From contig OZ022339.1 of the NCBI GenBank assembly GCA_963989245.1, positions 62,602,273 through 62,666,272 on the forward strand: a stretch of 64,000 bases of DNA, in the 5' to 3' direction. The translations under genes were made by a program, and so were the position numbers. Source of the stretch: Nansenia antarctica (taxonomy: Eukaryota > Chordata > Actinopteri > Argentiniformes > Microstomatidae). Below the pieces are notes generated by a model. The model was given only the letters and a program-made list of their open reading frames with translations, was not told the origin of the DNA and made no database searches. This document shows positions 43,629 to 48,242 of the stretch, piece by piece; position 1 is the first letter of the stretch, and each line of letters opens with the position of its first letter.

Positions 43629-45506
43629 ATGTTACTGTTCTTGTTATCTCTGAAGTTGTCACCAATTTCACTTAATACATTATATTCAGCTGTCTAAAGT
43701 ATAGAAGTAGATCCACCTTCCCTTAGTTTATTGGCCACTTTGGCCATGTTACATGTAGTGTTTTTTTTCTTTTCACTACTGATACCGATACCTGGGCTTC
43801 AGGTATCTGCGATACCGATATCAATCCGATATTTGTATTTATTGTTTTACTCCTGTATAATAACAAATACTTACCCAGTATATAGTCCACAACAACAGTT
43901 GGCTATTAAAGACTGCCAGCCTTTATTCAAGTAACAAAAACAGTACTCTGCAGTACTCAGTGACCAACTGGTTTAAAGTTAAAACAATTTAAACTGCAGC
44001 ATTCAGCATTGTAGAAAAAAAAACGAGTTACTGTCAGATTTCTAGTTTTAGTGCCTTCATGTTTTTATTCTATTTATCTTCTCTTACAAATGGCAATCAA
44101 TTATAGGACCCTTTTTAAAAGTGTAGCCTAGAGACGCCCGCTGGTGAGACCAGAAACCAGTCGCAGAATCGAAGGGGTGTCAACAATATCTGCTTTTCGT
44201 TTTTTTCATAACAGGCAACTTGGAAGTTTTAAAGTACCACTCGATATAATATACAACAGTTTAACGATCACTAAATACTTATAATCTGTGGGTTGGATTC
44301 ACTGTTGCCAGAGGCTACCGGTAAGTGATACCTGGCTTGTAAACATAGTGTAGCAACCCTATTCATTAATGTTCATTAATGCTTGAGTTCATGTTCATGT
44401 TCACACTGTTACTGTGTTGTGTGCCAATGGTGGGGGGGGGGGGGGGGGGGGAGAGCTCCGGTGAACTAAGAAAGTTGTGTATGAGATAGTTTACAATTAA
44501 ACGCACAGATTACATGAGAGAAGCTATCTGTCATTATTTCAACCACTGTCCAAGTGGGGACGTTACAATACTTTCGTTTTAGAACGACACGTTAGCCGCT
44601 AGCTGTTAGCTGCGTTTTTAGCAGTCACCATTCTTGAGCAAAACATTGATACAAACAAACATTCAAATACTCGTGTCGTCTTGATTGTTTTTCCGATTTC
44701 AATGTATGACGCATCATTTGAAAGCTTACCATCTGTAGTTTCAGACTATGTAAACAAACGAAAAATTACGTAAGCAAATGGTTTATGATTTCACCAGCTA
44801 GCATCATGACATTGTCAGACTCATTACACACAGGTAGCTACTAGCCAACTCTCATGCCCGTGACCACTGACTACTACTGTTGTCATCACGTGAGTGACAC
44901 GCCGGATCGCGAGCCCCAGATCGCTGCCTATTTTTTTTCTGGTGCGATCTGCGATCCAGCATTCAGGACCGATATCACGGCGATATGCGATATCAATATC
45001 GGATCGGGACATCCCTAGTAATCTATGTTGTTGTTGTTGTTGTTGTTGTTTGTCACTTGTCTGTTTGTATTTTGTCATAATTGTACTCTTTATTATTTTT
45101 ACACTCTGTTGTTATGATTGTGATATATGTTGGGACCCTCTCTAAAACAAGATGACACATCTCAAGGGGTTTATCGTAATAAAGAAATTTAAATATCATC
45201 TCCCCCTCTCCCTAGGCCATGGAGAACGCCCACGTTGATGCCGTGATGATCCTAGGCGAGGCCTTCGGTTCCACAGAGCCCTTCTGTTTCGGGGACCAGA
45301 GCACCACGGAGCGCATCCACAACCTCATCCCTGTCATGCTCAAACAGCGCCTGACCCCGCCCCCTGAGGAAACCTATTCGCTGCATCGCAAGATGGGCGG
45401 GTCCTTCCTCATCTGTTCCCGCCTCAACGCCAAACTCCCCTGCAAGGCCATGTTCCAGGAGGCTTACGACAACTATTGGAGGGGCCGCCCCCAACGACCA
45501 ACCTAA
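10088..45506 (+). CDS. coq8a: COQ8A (ADCK3), UbiB-family kinase-like ATPase; 14 coding exons
   Basis: Mitochondrial inner-membrane/matrix-side UbiB-family atypical kinase that supports assembly of the coenzyme Q biosynthetic complex through ATPase activity. Joining exons 10088-10258, 10760-11182, 12003-12069, 24515-24589, 25773-25898, 29573-29658, 29874-30014, 37397-37478, 38157-38250, 39165-39306, 42664-42771, 43013-43078, 43325-43411 and 45216-45506 gives an uninterrupted 652-residue frame. All introns are GT-AG and phases match throughout. Visible motifs are KLGQ (K279-Q282), the Ala-rich loop AAASIGQV (340-347) replacing a glycine loop, VAMK (K361), TDPNWSNF (490-497) and LLDFG (D510). 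These sit at a constant +3 offset from the human COQ8A positions as I recall them (K276, K358, N493, D507). The C-terminal exon fits COQ8A better than COQ8B. Teleosts often carry two coq8a copies, and I cannot tell aa from ab. The gene spans 35 kb of mostly repeat-filled intron. Confidence 0.96.
10760..11182 (+). CDS. coq8a: coq8a exon, residues 58-198 (linker with coding repeat)
   Basis: The acceptor TTTCTTTTCAG ends at 10759, and the donor ATG|GTACTG is at 11183. The 141 codons encode a low-complexity Gly/Ser/Asp-rich mitochondrial linker, then four in-frame VRSYHQ repeats (145-168), then SVGGLTAEDIEKAREAK, a conserved segment of COQ8A. The linker is expected to vary between species. Confidence 0.92.
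11021..11092 (+). repeat. Four identical 18-bp coding repeats (VRSYHQ x4)
   Basis: GTCCGCTCCTACCACCAG occurs four times without a mismatch at 11021, 11039, 11057 and 11075, in frame within the second coq8a coding exon. Confidence 0.98.
12003..12069 (+). CDS. coq8a: coq8a exon, residues 199-220
   Basis: The acceptor TTTGGTCTAG ends at 12002 and the donor GGAG|GTAAGG at 12070. It encodes LSERARERKVPVTRLGRLAN and FG, a well-conserved segment before the KxGQ region. This short exon has no start codon of its own and was found by homology and phase. It ends in phase 1. Confidence 0.92.
12535..12697. repeat. 20-bp minisatellite, left block
   Basis: Units of AACCCCTACACTACAACCCA with small variants. 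The array resumes at 13418 after the inserted hAT element. Confidence 0.92.
12698..13417. mobile_element. Non-autonomous hAT-type element with 8-bp target duplication
   Basis: The ends are CAGGGGTGCTCA and TGAGCACCCCTG, inverted repeats of the hAT/Charlie type. The 8-bp direct repeat CCCTACAC flanks it at 12690-12697 and 13418-13425. It has no transposase. The inside is a 20-bp-arm hairpin (12791-12834), poly-A and poly-T runs, and long CA/CAGA microsatellite at 12867-13118. The Cys-Val and His-Thr frames here are repeat artefacts. Confidence 0.85.
12791..12834. repeat. Perfect hairpin: 20-bp arms, 4-nt loop
   Basis: Arm CCTGTGTGGTCCAGACGGGA at 12791-12810 is exactly complementary to 12815-12834, with loop CGCC. 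It lies inside the hAT-type element. Confidence 0.95.
13418..13937. repeat. 20-bp minisatellite, right block
   Basis: About 25 near-identical units of CCCTACACTACAACCCAAAC. The Tyr-Thr-Gln-Pro reading frame at 13405-14052 is a product of the repeat. Confidence 0.95.
14224..14416 (-). mobile_element. tRNA-derived SINE
   Basis: Read on the - strand, it begins with a tRNA-like head (GTGGCCTAGTGGATAG as A box, GGTTATGAGTTGAATCCC as diverged B box), then CCCTTGAGTAAGGCACTTAG. It ends in TTTGGATAAAAGCATCTGCT, the shared fish SINE tail. Confidence 0.8.
15124..15300 (-). mobile_element. SINE fragment, same family as 18771-19026
   Basis: Shares TGGACTGCACTTATATAGCG, the GCGCCTTATTCCAAAGC block and the CTCATTGGGAGCAATTTGGG stretch with the fuller copy at 18771-19026. 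The tRNA-like head is missing. Confidence 0.65.
15955..16078. repeat. Imperfect tandem repeat, three units
   Basis: CCAGCCAGCCCTGCACGACC and its variants, each followed by CTAGGTCACCTGA, occur three times. Confidence 0.75.
16102..18039. mobile_element. Non-autonomous DNA transposon, about 1.9 kb
   Basis: The left end ATGGCGCTTTTCCATTGAC and the reverse complement of the right end (ATGGGGCTTTTCCACTAGA) form diverged terminal inverted repeats. A second, closer match (AAATGGAAAAGCGCC) lies at 17970-17984. The inside is tandemly duplicated: 17053-17231 and 17446-17623 are near-identical, and the TGCAGCACTAT...GATCAGCC block near 16325 recurs near 16928. I see no transposase. The superfamily is uncertain. 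Confidence 0.65.
18771..19026 (-). mobile_element. tRNA-derived SINE
   Basis: On the - strand it starts with TGGCTCAGGAGGTAGAGCCG (A-box-like), then GGCGGTTCGATCCCCAGCT (B box). It continues through CCCCAAATTGCTCCCAATGA to AAGGCGCTATACAAGTGCAG. The B-box match and length support a SINE rather than a functional tRNA. Confidence 0.8.
19577..19654. repeat. 20-bp minisatellite, left block
   Basis: Units AGGATAGGCCTTAGTCAGTC, interrupted at 19655 by the inserted MITE and resuming at 20553. Confidence 0.92.
19655..20552. mobile_element. PIF/Harbinger-like MITE inserted in the minisatellite
   Basis: The left end AGCCTGATTTATACTCCTGC and the reverse complement of the right end (AGGCCGATTTAGACTTCTGC) are inverted repeats with few mismatches. 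Flanking TTA trinucleotides at 19652-19654 and 20553-20555 fit the 3-bp Harbinger target duplication. The inside holds two diverged copies of a roughly 225-bp module (19768-19993 and 20183-20412). Related sequence also occurs at 17622-17770. No transposase is present. Confidence 0.75.
20553..21625. repeat. 20-bp minisatellite, main block
   Basis: About 50 copies of AGGATAGGCCTTAGTCAGTC, with shortened units lacking AGTC and variants such as AGACTCCC and AGGCAGTC. Units abut with no unique spacers, so this is not a CRISPR-type array. Confidence 0.96.
21793..21852. repeat. (GATTA)n microsatellite
   Basis: About ten GATTA units with one GATTG variant. Confidence 0.9.
21935..22215 (-). mobile_element. 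LINE 3' UTR fragment
   Basis: The reverse complement of this stretch shares ACTTCTGGTTAGATGCTAAA, GTACTTGTAATCTGCAATGA and the CAATAAAGTTG ending with the + strand copy at 56560-56765. It is a 5'-truncated LINE tail of the L2 type. Confidence 0.65.
22216..23765. other. coq8a intron 3, no gene seen
   Basis: Ordinary intron with a GA-rich run at 22930-23045 (the source of a long Ser/Leu/Pro reading frame on the - strand) and three TTAGGG-type units at 23453-23474. I see no exon or clear transposon in it. Confidence 0.5.
23766..23920 (+). mobile_element. tRNA-derived SINE
   Basis: Head TGGCTCAGTTGGTAGAGCAT (A box), B-box-like GTAGGTTCGATTTCC, then a body ending in TTTTGGATAAAAGAGTCCGC, the diverged fish SINE tail. 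The degenerate head and attached body argue against a working tRNA gene. Confidence 0.8.
24076..24190. mobile_element. Short palindromic MITE
   Basis: GTATTCCATCAACGCGCTAA with AAGGAAAATCCAG near the left end is the inverted, diverged form of CTGGATTTTCCTTTTAGTGA with CGTAGATGGAATAC at the right end. It is a foldback element without coding capacity. Confidence 0.65.
24340..24505. repeat. (GTT)n/(GTC)n repeat running into a splice acceptor
   Basis: GTTGTTGTT blocks, then four GTC units, end directly at the TCTCCTGCAG acceptor of the coq8a exon at 24515. Confidence 0.85.
24515..24589 (+). CDS. coq8a: coq8a exon, residues 221-245
   Basis: The acceptor TCTCCTGCAG ends at 24514. It encodes GLAVGLGFGALAEVAKK, the highly conserved COQ8A segment just before the kinase-like core, then a variable tail. 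Two donors are in the same phase: ACG|GTAACT at 24590 (chosen, longer) and CAA|GTGAGA at 24578. They differ by four codons. The second is closer to the donor consensus, so alternative use is possible. Confidence 0.88.
25245..25486. repeat. Two poly-G tracts with GA-repeat between
   Basis: Long G runs at about 25252-25270 and 25446-25472, with (GA)n nearby. On the G-rich strand they could form quadruplexes. The Pro-rich - strand frames here are artefacts. Confidence 0.75.
25773..25898 (+). CDS. coq8a: coq8a exon, residues 246-287, KxGQ motif
   Basis: The acceptor CCCCTCCAG ends at 25772 and the donor AAG|GTGAGT is at 25899. It encodes [20 protein letters not shown] and RGAALKLGQMLSIQ. KLGQ (279-282) is the UbiB-specific KxGQ motif that occupies the active site and is thought to block ordinary protein-kinase activity. 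Phase 1 at both ends. Confidence 0.95.
27040..27290 (-). mobile_element. SINE-like dispersed repeat, copy 3
   Basis: Starts TTTTTTGGCATTTAGCAGAC and CTTTTATCCAACGCGACTTA. It continues to CCAGGGGCCATTAGCAGTCA and AGAAGAAGG like copy 1, then to a CAGGAGGGACAGTTAAGGC block also seen near 6410-6425. Confidence 0.65.
28070..28200. repeat. Dispersed 'GGGAGGCTGG' repeat, copy 2 (inverted)
   Basis: Contains ATTCCATTCCATGCAATGAG and CCTCCGCCAGCCTCCCCTG, the reverse complement of the wording at 7687-7790. Confidence 0.5.
29573..29658 (+). CDS. coq8a: coq8a exon, residues 288-316
   Basis: The acceptor CTCTGTTTCAG follows a long CT tract and ends at 29572; the donor ATG|GTACAG is at 29659. It encodes DDAFINPQLAKIFERVRQSA and DFMPIKQMM, near-identical to vertebrate COQ8A. 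It enters in phase 1 and leaves in phase 0. Confidence 0.95.
29874..30014 (+). CDS. coq8a: coq8a exon, residues 317-363, Ala-rich loop and VAMK lysine
   Basis: The acceptor GTGTGCAG ends at 29873 after a TG/TCCG repeat, and the donor CAG|GTGACT is at 30015. It encodes LGPNWRDKLESFEERPF, the Ala-rich loop AAASIGQV in place of a kinase Gly-rich loop, and REVAMKIQ with the ATP-contacting lysine (K361). A 5.9-kb L1 begins 34 bp after the exon end. Confidence 0.96.
30033..30048. repeat. 16-bp target-site duplication of the L1, left copy
   Basis: AAGAATAGATGACGGG here is repeated exactly at 35948-35963, bounding the L1. Confidence 0.93.
30212..31245 (+). pseudogene. L1 ORF1 protein, frameshifted
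   Basis: The first part (30212-30571) encodes a charged N-terminus and a coiled coil of heptads (KQLSEVKEEVKGVKQGISEV). The frame breaks near 30570, and the rest (30568-31245) encodes the RNA-binding core with LEGRSRRNNIRIFGIPEG and the C-terminal domain (YAAIKKILKEEKIRFQTPLA). This is the Transposase_22/L1 ORF1p layout: trimeric coiled coil, RRM, CTD. A single frameshift separates the halves. Confidence 0.88.
31674..35865 (+). pseudogene. L1 ORF2: endonuclease and reverse transcriptase, broken
   Basis: The endonuclease start is visible as SLNVNGLNTPKKR and IIYLQETHL, then VNVYAPPD. The reverse transcriptase is open at 33448-34443 with PGSDGYPAEWYK, VSVDAEKAFDRVNW, RQGCCLSPTLFSYYIEPLAQ and LFADDVIAF. 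The C-terminal part follows at 34473-35865 in several frames (MSGKNTTGYIKEKWETEF, and HIFWNCHKIIGFWEMI with the Cys/His end). At least four frame breaks plus an insertion make it non-functional. Confidence 0.9.
32099..32500. mobile_element. Small element inserted into the L1 ORF2
   Basis: The L1 endonuclease frame reaches GGDMNVVLNH at about 32098 and resumes near 32500 with PETPGAVTNVKIC. Between them is AT-rich unrelated DNA with AAAAAAACGAAAAT near both ends. Its core (32200-32290) matches the reverse complement of 44648-44760, including TTTCAAATGATGCATCATAC versus ...GCGTCATAC. Exact ends and target duplication are unclear. Confidence 0.65.
35948..35963. repeat. 16-bp target-site duplication of the L1, right copy
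   Basis: AAGAATAGATGACGGG, identical to 30033-30048, directly after the poly-A tail. Confidence 0.93.
35964..37396 (+). other. coq8a intron 7, right part
   Basis: No exon seen. At 36040-36240 is a dispersed fish repeat (CAGGGACAACGCACATTAAT and GTAAATGTGCCAGGGTTAG). At 36715-36775 is a (GT)n microsatellite. An inverted pair near 36960-37160 (GAGGGCTGCATCCTACACC and its complement GTGTAGGATACAGCCCTC) suggests a small foldback element. Confidence 0.55.
36715..36775. repeat. (GT)n microsatellite
   Basis: About 25 uninterrupted GT units. Confidence 0.95.
37397..37478 (+). CDS. coq8a: coq8a exon, residues 364-390
   Basis: The acceptor TGGCTCCAG ends at 37396 and the donor GAAG|GTGACG is at 37479. 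It encodes YPGVAQSINSDVNNLMTVLS and MSNALPE, directly continuing the VAMKIQ of the previous exon across the 7.4-kb intron that contains the L1. It ends in phase 1. A (CA)n run begins about 25 bp after the donor. Confidence 0.95.
37505..37565. repeat. (CA)n microsatellite next to a splice donor
   Basis: About 25 CA units just downstream of the exon ending at 37478. Confidence 0.92.
37620..37955 (+). mobile_element. SINE-like dispersed repeat, copy 4
   Basis: Contains CCATCTTCCGTCGGAGACTG, CTGCCAATGGCCCCTGGCC and ends TTTGGAATAAGGCGTCTGCT. It is the + strand version of copies 1 and 3 with more of the body. Confidence 0.65.
38157..38250 (+). CDS. coq8a: coq8a exon, residues 391-421
   Basis: The acceptor CATCTCCAG follows a (CT)n tract and ends at 38156; the donor CAA|GTAAGT is at 38251. 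It encodes GLFPEHLIEVMSRELALECD and YVREAKCAKKF. The RELALECDY helix holds the conserved glutamate that pairs with the VAMK lysine. It ends in phase 2. Confidence 0.95.
38251..39164 (+). other. coq8a intron 9
   Basis: No gene seen. The last 46 bp before the acceptor (39119-39164) are an almost pure TG/CG alternating tract instead of a pyrimidine tract. Confidence 0.6.
39165..39306 (+). CDS. coq8a: coq8a exon, residues 422-469
   Basis: The acceptor GTGTGTAG ends at 39164 and the donor GAG|GTGAGA is at 39307. It encodes KELLKDHPFFYVPDVVDELS, then SSHVLTTELVPGFPLDQAEE and LSQELKNE, matching the COQ8A hinge region. Phase 2 in, phase 0 out. The acceptor is unusual because the pyrimidine tract is replaced by alternating purine-pyrimidine repeat. 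Confidence 0.95.
39332..39492. mobile_element. Foldback MITE
   Basis: CTCAAAAGTCTTTCCTTTCT near the left end and AGGGAAGACTTTTGAGG near the right end are inverted. The inner CCTTGTGTCCTCCATCTTTG pairs imperfectly with CGGAGGACGCAAGG. About 160 bp, no coding. Confidence 0.65.
39795..40200 (+). mobile_element. LINE reverse-transcriptase fragment split by a MITE
   Basis: Left of the MITE, translation reads GGDSTDLDNYRPI, a typical reverse transcriptase motif. Right of it, translation reads GTLSTRQPGFPPGHSSISTA (the QSGFRPGHST-type motif). The two pieces belong to one LINE interrupted by the element at 39919-40088. The frames are broken. Confidence 0.6.
39919..40088. mobile_element. 170-bp MITE, family with 55319-55520
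   Basis: Ends AAGCCCAATGCACACGG and (reverse complement) AAGGCCAATGCACAC. Internal GATTTTGTCGCACGACAACA is shared with 55319-55520. Confidence 0.75.
40459..40808. mobile_element. 350-bp MITE with 38-bp inverted repeats
   Basis: Positions 40459-40496 and the reverse complement of 40771-40808 match at 37 of 38 bases (GTTCTAATGCTTTGGTCCTC inside). The interior is near-identical to 59030-59245, the leading part of a hAT-type element with a transposase-like ORF. This copy is therefore probably a deletion derivative of that family. Confidence 0.75.
40838..42414 (-). mobile_element. Jockey-like non-LTR retrotransposon, 5'-truncated
   Basis: On the - strand the element enters at about 42408 inside the reverse transcriptase and ends with a (GAA)n tail (TTCTTCTTCTTC on +, 40846-40857). 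CAAACACCT occurs at both sides (40838-40846 and 42406-42414), a possible short target duplication. A longer 18-bp repeat, ACACCTGCTCCACATAAT, brackets the LINE plus the adjacent MITE (40443-40460 and 42409-42426). Confidence 0.75.
40957..42408 (-). CDS. Reverse transcriptase ORF, uninterrupted C-terminal two-thirds
   Basis: One open frame of about 480 codons (the 525-codon frame begins at 42534 in flanking DNA). It starts in reverse transcriptase fingers with EQAGFRRGRSTVDQVTLMTQ, then FIDLTAAYDTVWHRGL (first Asp), GVPQGSVLAPLLYNIYTYDL, YAYADDLAVVY (catalytic YADD) and YLGVTLDRTLTFRRHLESLR. The C-terminal part ends in a Cys/His motif, CECGAEDQTADHIILDCP. No stop or frameshift is seen, unlike the other LINEs in this window. 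Related ORFs are widespread in animals, and the clade (jockey/I group) is my inference. No endonuclease remains, so this copy is dead as an element. Confidence 0.88.
   Translation of the reverse strand: MLPREQAGFRRGRSTVDQVTLMTQDIEDCFSAKKKAGAVFIDLTAAYDTVWHRGLSCKLLRLLPDRHMVRMIMELIRNRSFTLTTGRGQLSRLRRLKNGVPQGSVLAPLLYNIYTYDLPNTLSRKYAYADDLAVVYSAGNWQSVEGILSQDMQTLVAYFRKWRLKLSEAKTVSAAFHLNNREAKRELRVHLDGTPLPCSAEPIYLGVTLDRTLTFRRHLESLRKKLTARVALMRRLVGSGWGAGARTLRTAALALVYSTSEYCAPVWCRSAHTRLIDSPINEALRIVTGCLRPTPVDNLPILAGIQPAGLRRMGATARLACRAAELNNHLLHDRLTITAEPSRRLKSRHPFVPAAQDLRQQCRDLNISAAGWADYMWRAEWEANTSKLRDHIPVAGAEPLGMDLPRLSWVRLNRLRTDVGRFRSSMHRWGLAPNASCECGAEDQTADHIILDCPVYHPPNGMHGLSVLDDETMTWLLEGCPEI
42664..42771 (+). 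CDS. coq8a: coq8a exon, residues 470-505, catalytic TDPNWSNF
   Basis: The acceptor CTCTGACAG ends at 42663 after a CT-rich tract, and the donor AGG|GTGAGT is at 42772. It encodes ICENILNLCLRELFEFRYMQ and TDPNWSNFFYDPQTHR. The TDPNWSNF motif includes the metal-binding Asn (N496) of the UbiB catalytic loop. Phase 0 at both ends. Confidence 0.96.
43013..43078 (+). CDS. coq8a: coq8a exon, residues 506-527, DFG motif
   Basis: The acceptor AATCCTTAG ends at 43012 and the donor GAG|GTGAGA is at 43079. It encodes VALLDFGATRGFDLSFTDIY and IE. D510 of LLDFGATR is the metal-coordinating Asp equivalent to the kinase DFG. Phase 0 at both ends. Confidence 0.96.
43255..43320 (+). mobile_element. LINE 3' end supplying an acceptor tract
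   Basis: TTTCCTCTGGACAAGGGACA then ATAAAGT is the terminal wording of the L2-like LINEs seen at 745-775. It is followed by TCTTCCTCTTCTTC, which is the pyrimidine tract of the next coq8a acceptor. Confidence 0.55.
43325..43411 (+). CDS. coq8a: coq8a exon, residues 528-556
   Basis: The acceptor AAAACCCAG ends at 43324 and the donor AAAG|GTGAGT is at 43412. It encodes VIRSAAEGNREGVLKKSIDM and KFLTGYESK, matching the C-lobe of COQ8A. Phase 0 at both ends. Confidence 0.95.
43765..45017. mobile_element. hAT-like non-autonomous element, with a nested repeat
   Basis: The right end ATCGGATCGGGACATCCCTA is a familiar fish hAT-type terminus, with GATATGCGATATCAATATCG before it. The left part has GATACCGATATCAATCCGAT in inverted sense. 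Nested inside (about 44100-44900) is the element whose core also sits in the L1 at 32200-32290. A poly-G run lies at 44431-44450. No transposase ORF is seen. Confidence 0.6.
45216..45506 (+). CDS. coq8a: coq8a last exon, residues 557-652 and stop
   Basis: The acceptor TCTCCCTAG ends at 45215 and the stop TAA is at 45504-45506. It encodes AMENAHVDAVMILGEAFGS, then IHNLIPVMLKQRLTPPPEET and YSLHRKMGGSFLICSRLNAK, ending WRGRPQRPT. The PPPEETYSLHRKMGGSFLIC segment is diagnostic of COQ8A/B, and its details favour COQ8A. Confidence 0.97.
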   Translation, partial: AMENAHVDAVMILGEAFGSTEPFCFGDQSTTERIHNLIPVMLKQRLTPPPEETYSLHRKMGGSFLICSRLNAKLPCKAMFQEAYDNYWRGRPQRPT

Positions 45507-47310
45507 AGCCAGTGACGGACATTGCTGAGGGCCAATTGAATTGCATGGATGGTGTGGTTTGTCTTCAGGGGTTGGACGAAGTATGGGGGTGAGGGGGAGG
45601 GGGGGGATTTGTGTGGACTTTATCAGGGAGGGATGCGAAGTGAAGAACCAGCGTAGCCAACTTGCTCTGCTGTGAATTGAATGTATATGGATGATGATGA
45701 TGGCACTTTTTGTTTTATATTCTTTTCTCTCTCTCGTCTCTCCCCTGAACCCTAAACCTGAATCTGTATCTTTTTATTGTTTCTGAGTGAGCTTCTTTTT
45801 TGGGGGGGGGGGGGGGAGTGTGTGTATATTAACAGTGGCCGTTTCCAACATATTCATCACAAGACTTGATCAGATGATTGATGTGCAAGAGGGGAGGCCG
45901 GCAGAGGTAGAAGTTGGAGGACGAACTCATTGTAATGCATGGAATGGAAAAGGAAAGGAAAGGAAAGGAATGGAATGACAATGAGCATTACAATAAGCAC
46001 GTCCTCCAATTTCTACCTCCCCCAGACTCCACTGATGTACATATGCATTGAGATAAATGAGGGGGGAAATGTGTCTGAAAGTAAACCGTTATGCTAAATA
46101 CTGAGAACAAAATTGTTGGTTTCTTCACACCAGTAGAAATGTTTAAAGGGTATCAAACACAAAGTGGTGATGAGATGTATTTCTATGAGGCACACCTAAT
46201 CCAGGGGAGGCACTGTATAAATCAGAGGTATAAATCAGAGGACGGGCTCATTGTAATGCGTGAGTTGGAATCAAGCATGTTTGATACTACATAGTCTGAT
46301 CCCAGATCTGTATGTGCTTCGGCCAACTCCTTTGATTCAATCAACAGTTCACTCACCAGGGTCCTAGGTTTTCTCACAGGAAGCTTGCTTAATAATGCAA
46401 ACATTTCAGGAGTATGGTTGCGCAAGGTTAATCAACAACTGGCTCAAGTACTGTACTTATGACCTGGGATCAGGCTACATGATGCATACAGAGGTGTAAA
46501 AGGGAGTTGTCAGGTGTGGAATTAGTCACACTTATAACTAGCATACACAACATTTGACAGGACTATACTGTTTGAAAGATAAACTGTTGAGGACAATCTT
46601 ATACTATACTTCTCCCTGATATGTCTCCTAGAAAACATGGACCTTCAGGCCATCTGAAATAGCATTTTACAGTACTTATCAATGAGATGTGGCCTGGTTA
46701 AAACATATCAGTTATTTTGTTTGTCAAAGTCGTGGGAGGGGACTGATGGATGATGGAGGGAGATGCCTTGTGAAAAAACAGAGCACGTATTCTCATTGGT
46801 TGACCTACCGGAAACCGGACCTGTAGATACAAAATGGAGTCCTTTAAGGTCCAATATGGAGTCCCTTAGAACCAAAAAGTTATTTTGGCCCGATAGGCCT
46901 GTGACCTGTTAACGTTTTTCCTTCAGTATCAGGGGAGACAACAGCAGGATTTATAATAGTTTTTTCTCAAAAACCACAATTGTAGAAAGTACCAGAACCT
47001 AACTGCGGTTTTCTTTCCTTGATGATAAAGAAAAATGAAAAAAGGCTGGCTATTCTTTTGAAACTGCCTGTAGTATTTTTTGAGGAAGGATGTTAGAAAT
47101 GAATGACACTGTCTCTTTATATTGATGTCAGAAGAGTAAAGAAAAAAAAAAGATTTTAAATTTTCTAATCAATGGCATTCTTACCAAGAGTTGTAATACA
47201 TATGAAAATATTAAATATTTGATTGAACACTTGTTCCATGTTATCTTGTATGAGTGAACACTGTACTTTCTATGAAAACAAGAAGTCGTCAAATAAACCA
47301 CAGAGCAACT
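45507..47310 (+). other. coq8a: coq8a 3' UTR (inferred) with poly-A signal at 47292
   Basis: No ORF of note follows the stop. The first clear AATAAA on the + strand that I see is at 47292-47297 (TCAAATAAACC), giving a roughly 1.8-kb 3' UTR. Inside it are a poly-G run (45800-45815) and two dispersed repeat copies (45885-46030 and 46197-46300). An earlier, non-canonical site cannot be excluded. Confidence 0.45.
45885..46030. repeat. Dispersed 'GGGAGGC' repeat as inverted pair
   Basis: GAGGGGAGGCCGGCAGAGGT with AGAAGTTGGAGGACG at the left faces CGTCCTCCAATTTCTACCTC and CCCAGACTCC at the right, with TGGAATGGAA and AAAGG repeats between. It belongs to the same family as 7687-7790, 28070-28200 and 46197-46300. 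Confidence 0.6.
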
Positions 47311-47985
47311 GAGCTTTCCACATTTTATTTTAAGTACACTTATTTTATTTTTTATAATGCAGTCATTTTACTATAGAGTCACAAAGACTGGCATTGCCAT
47401 TCTGTAAAATGTCACAAACAGAAGTGCATATTAAATTGAATATACAGTAGTGACAGTGTGGGTCTGTAGCCTATAGCCCAATTACACTAAGTCACAGGAA
47501 ATATGATGTATGATAGTATATATATATATATATTATATATACTATGTCAAAAAATATTATAACAAATTGGTGGTAGGGAATTAATTTGACCATACCTCAA
47601 ACAATGCAAAAGAAAGAACCGAGGCCAATTGTTGCCTACTTTAACTGGGATGATTGCATGGGATGATCATTAAGATACAGTAGGAATCCTTAATTGAGTT
47701 ATGCGAACCCTGACATTCGCGTAAATCTTGCAATGATGTCAATGGGACATTTGTGTGATGATTCGAGTTACGCACACGGATCTCGAGTTTAGGATTCCAC
47801 CCCAAGTGATGATCACCAGAGTGCATTCTAGTACCCTTCTCTATCCTTCACCCAGAAGTGTGCACTTTCACACTTCCCGTCAGGCATTTAAAGCACTGGG
47901 TCTCACTGAGGATTACAATCTTTCATTCACTTCACCAAATACATTTGTCAAGGATCAGAACTACATAATAAAATAAAATACAAAT

Positions 47986-48242
47986 TCAACTTTTTTTATG
48001 AGTACTTTGTGATTTGTGACCGACCGTGTGTTCAAAGAGACCATCGTCATATTTCCTCAAGGCAGCATATATGCGTTGAACTGCTGTTTCATTGACCTCA
48101 CACGTCAGGAGCCCAAGAGAGTCGTGGAAGAAAACATCAACTTCCTCCACAATATTTCTCCGCTGAGCCTCAAATTTCTTTGGTGGGACATAGTGGGGGT
48201 CGAATGTGTGGTGCATCACCACAAGAATAGCATCTTTGGAAT
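47986..48242 (-). CDS. Cluster gene 1, last exon
   Basis: The acceptor TGTCAACAG (on -) precedes 48242. It encodes DSKDAILVVMHHTFDPHYVP through EVDVFFHDSLGLLTCEVNET and ends HTVGHKSQSTHKKS. The Asp codon is split with the previous exon. Confidence 0.82.

Noticed and set aside
44824..45145. Frames with poly-Gln or poly-Cys runs
   Set aside because: Created by a (TTG)n repeat at the end of the hAT-like element.
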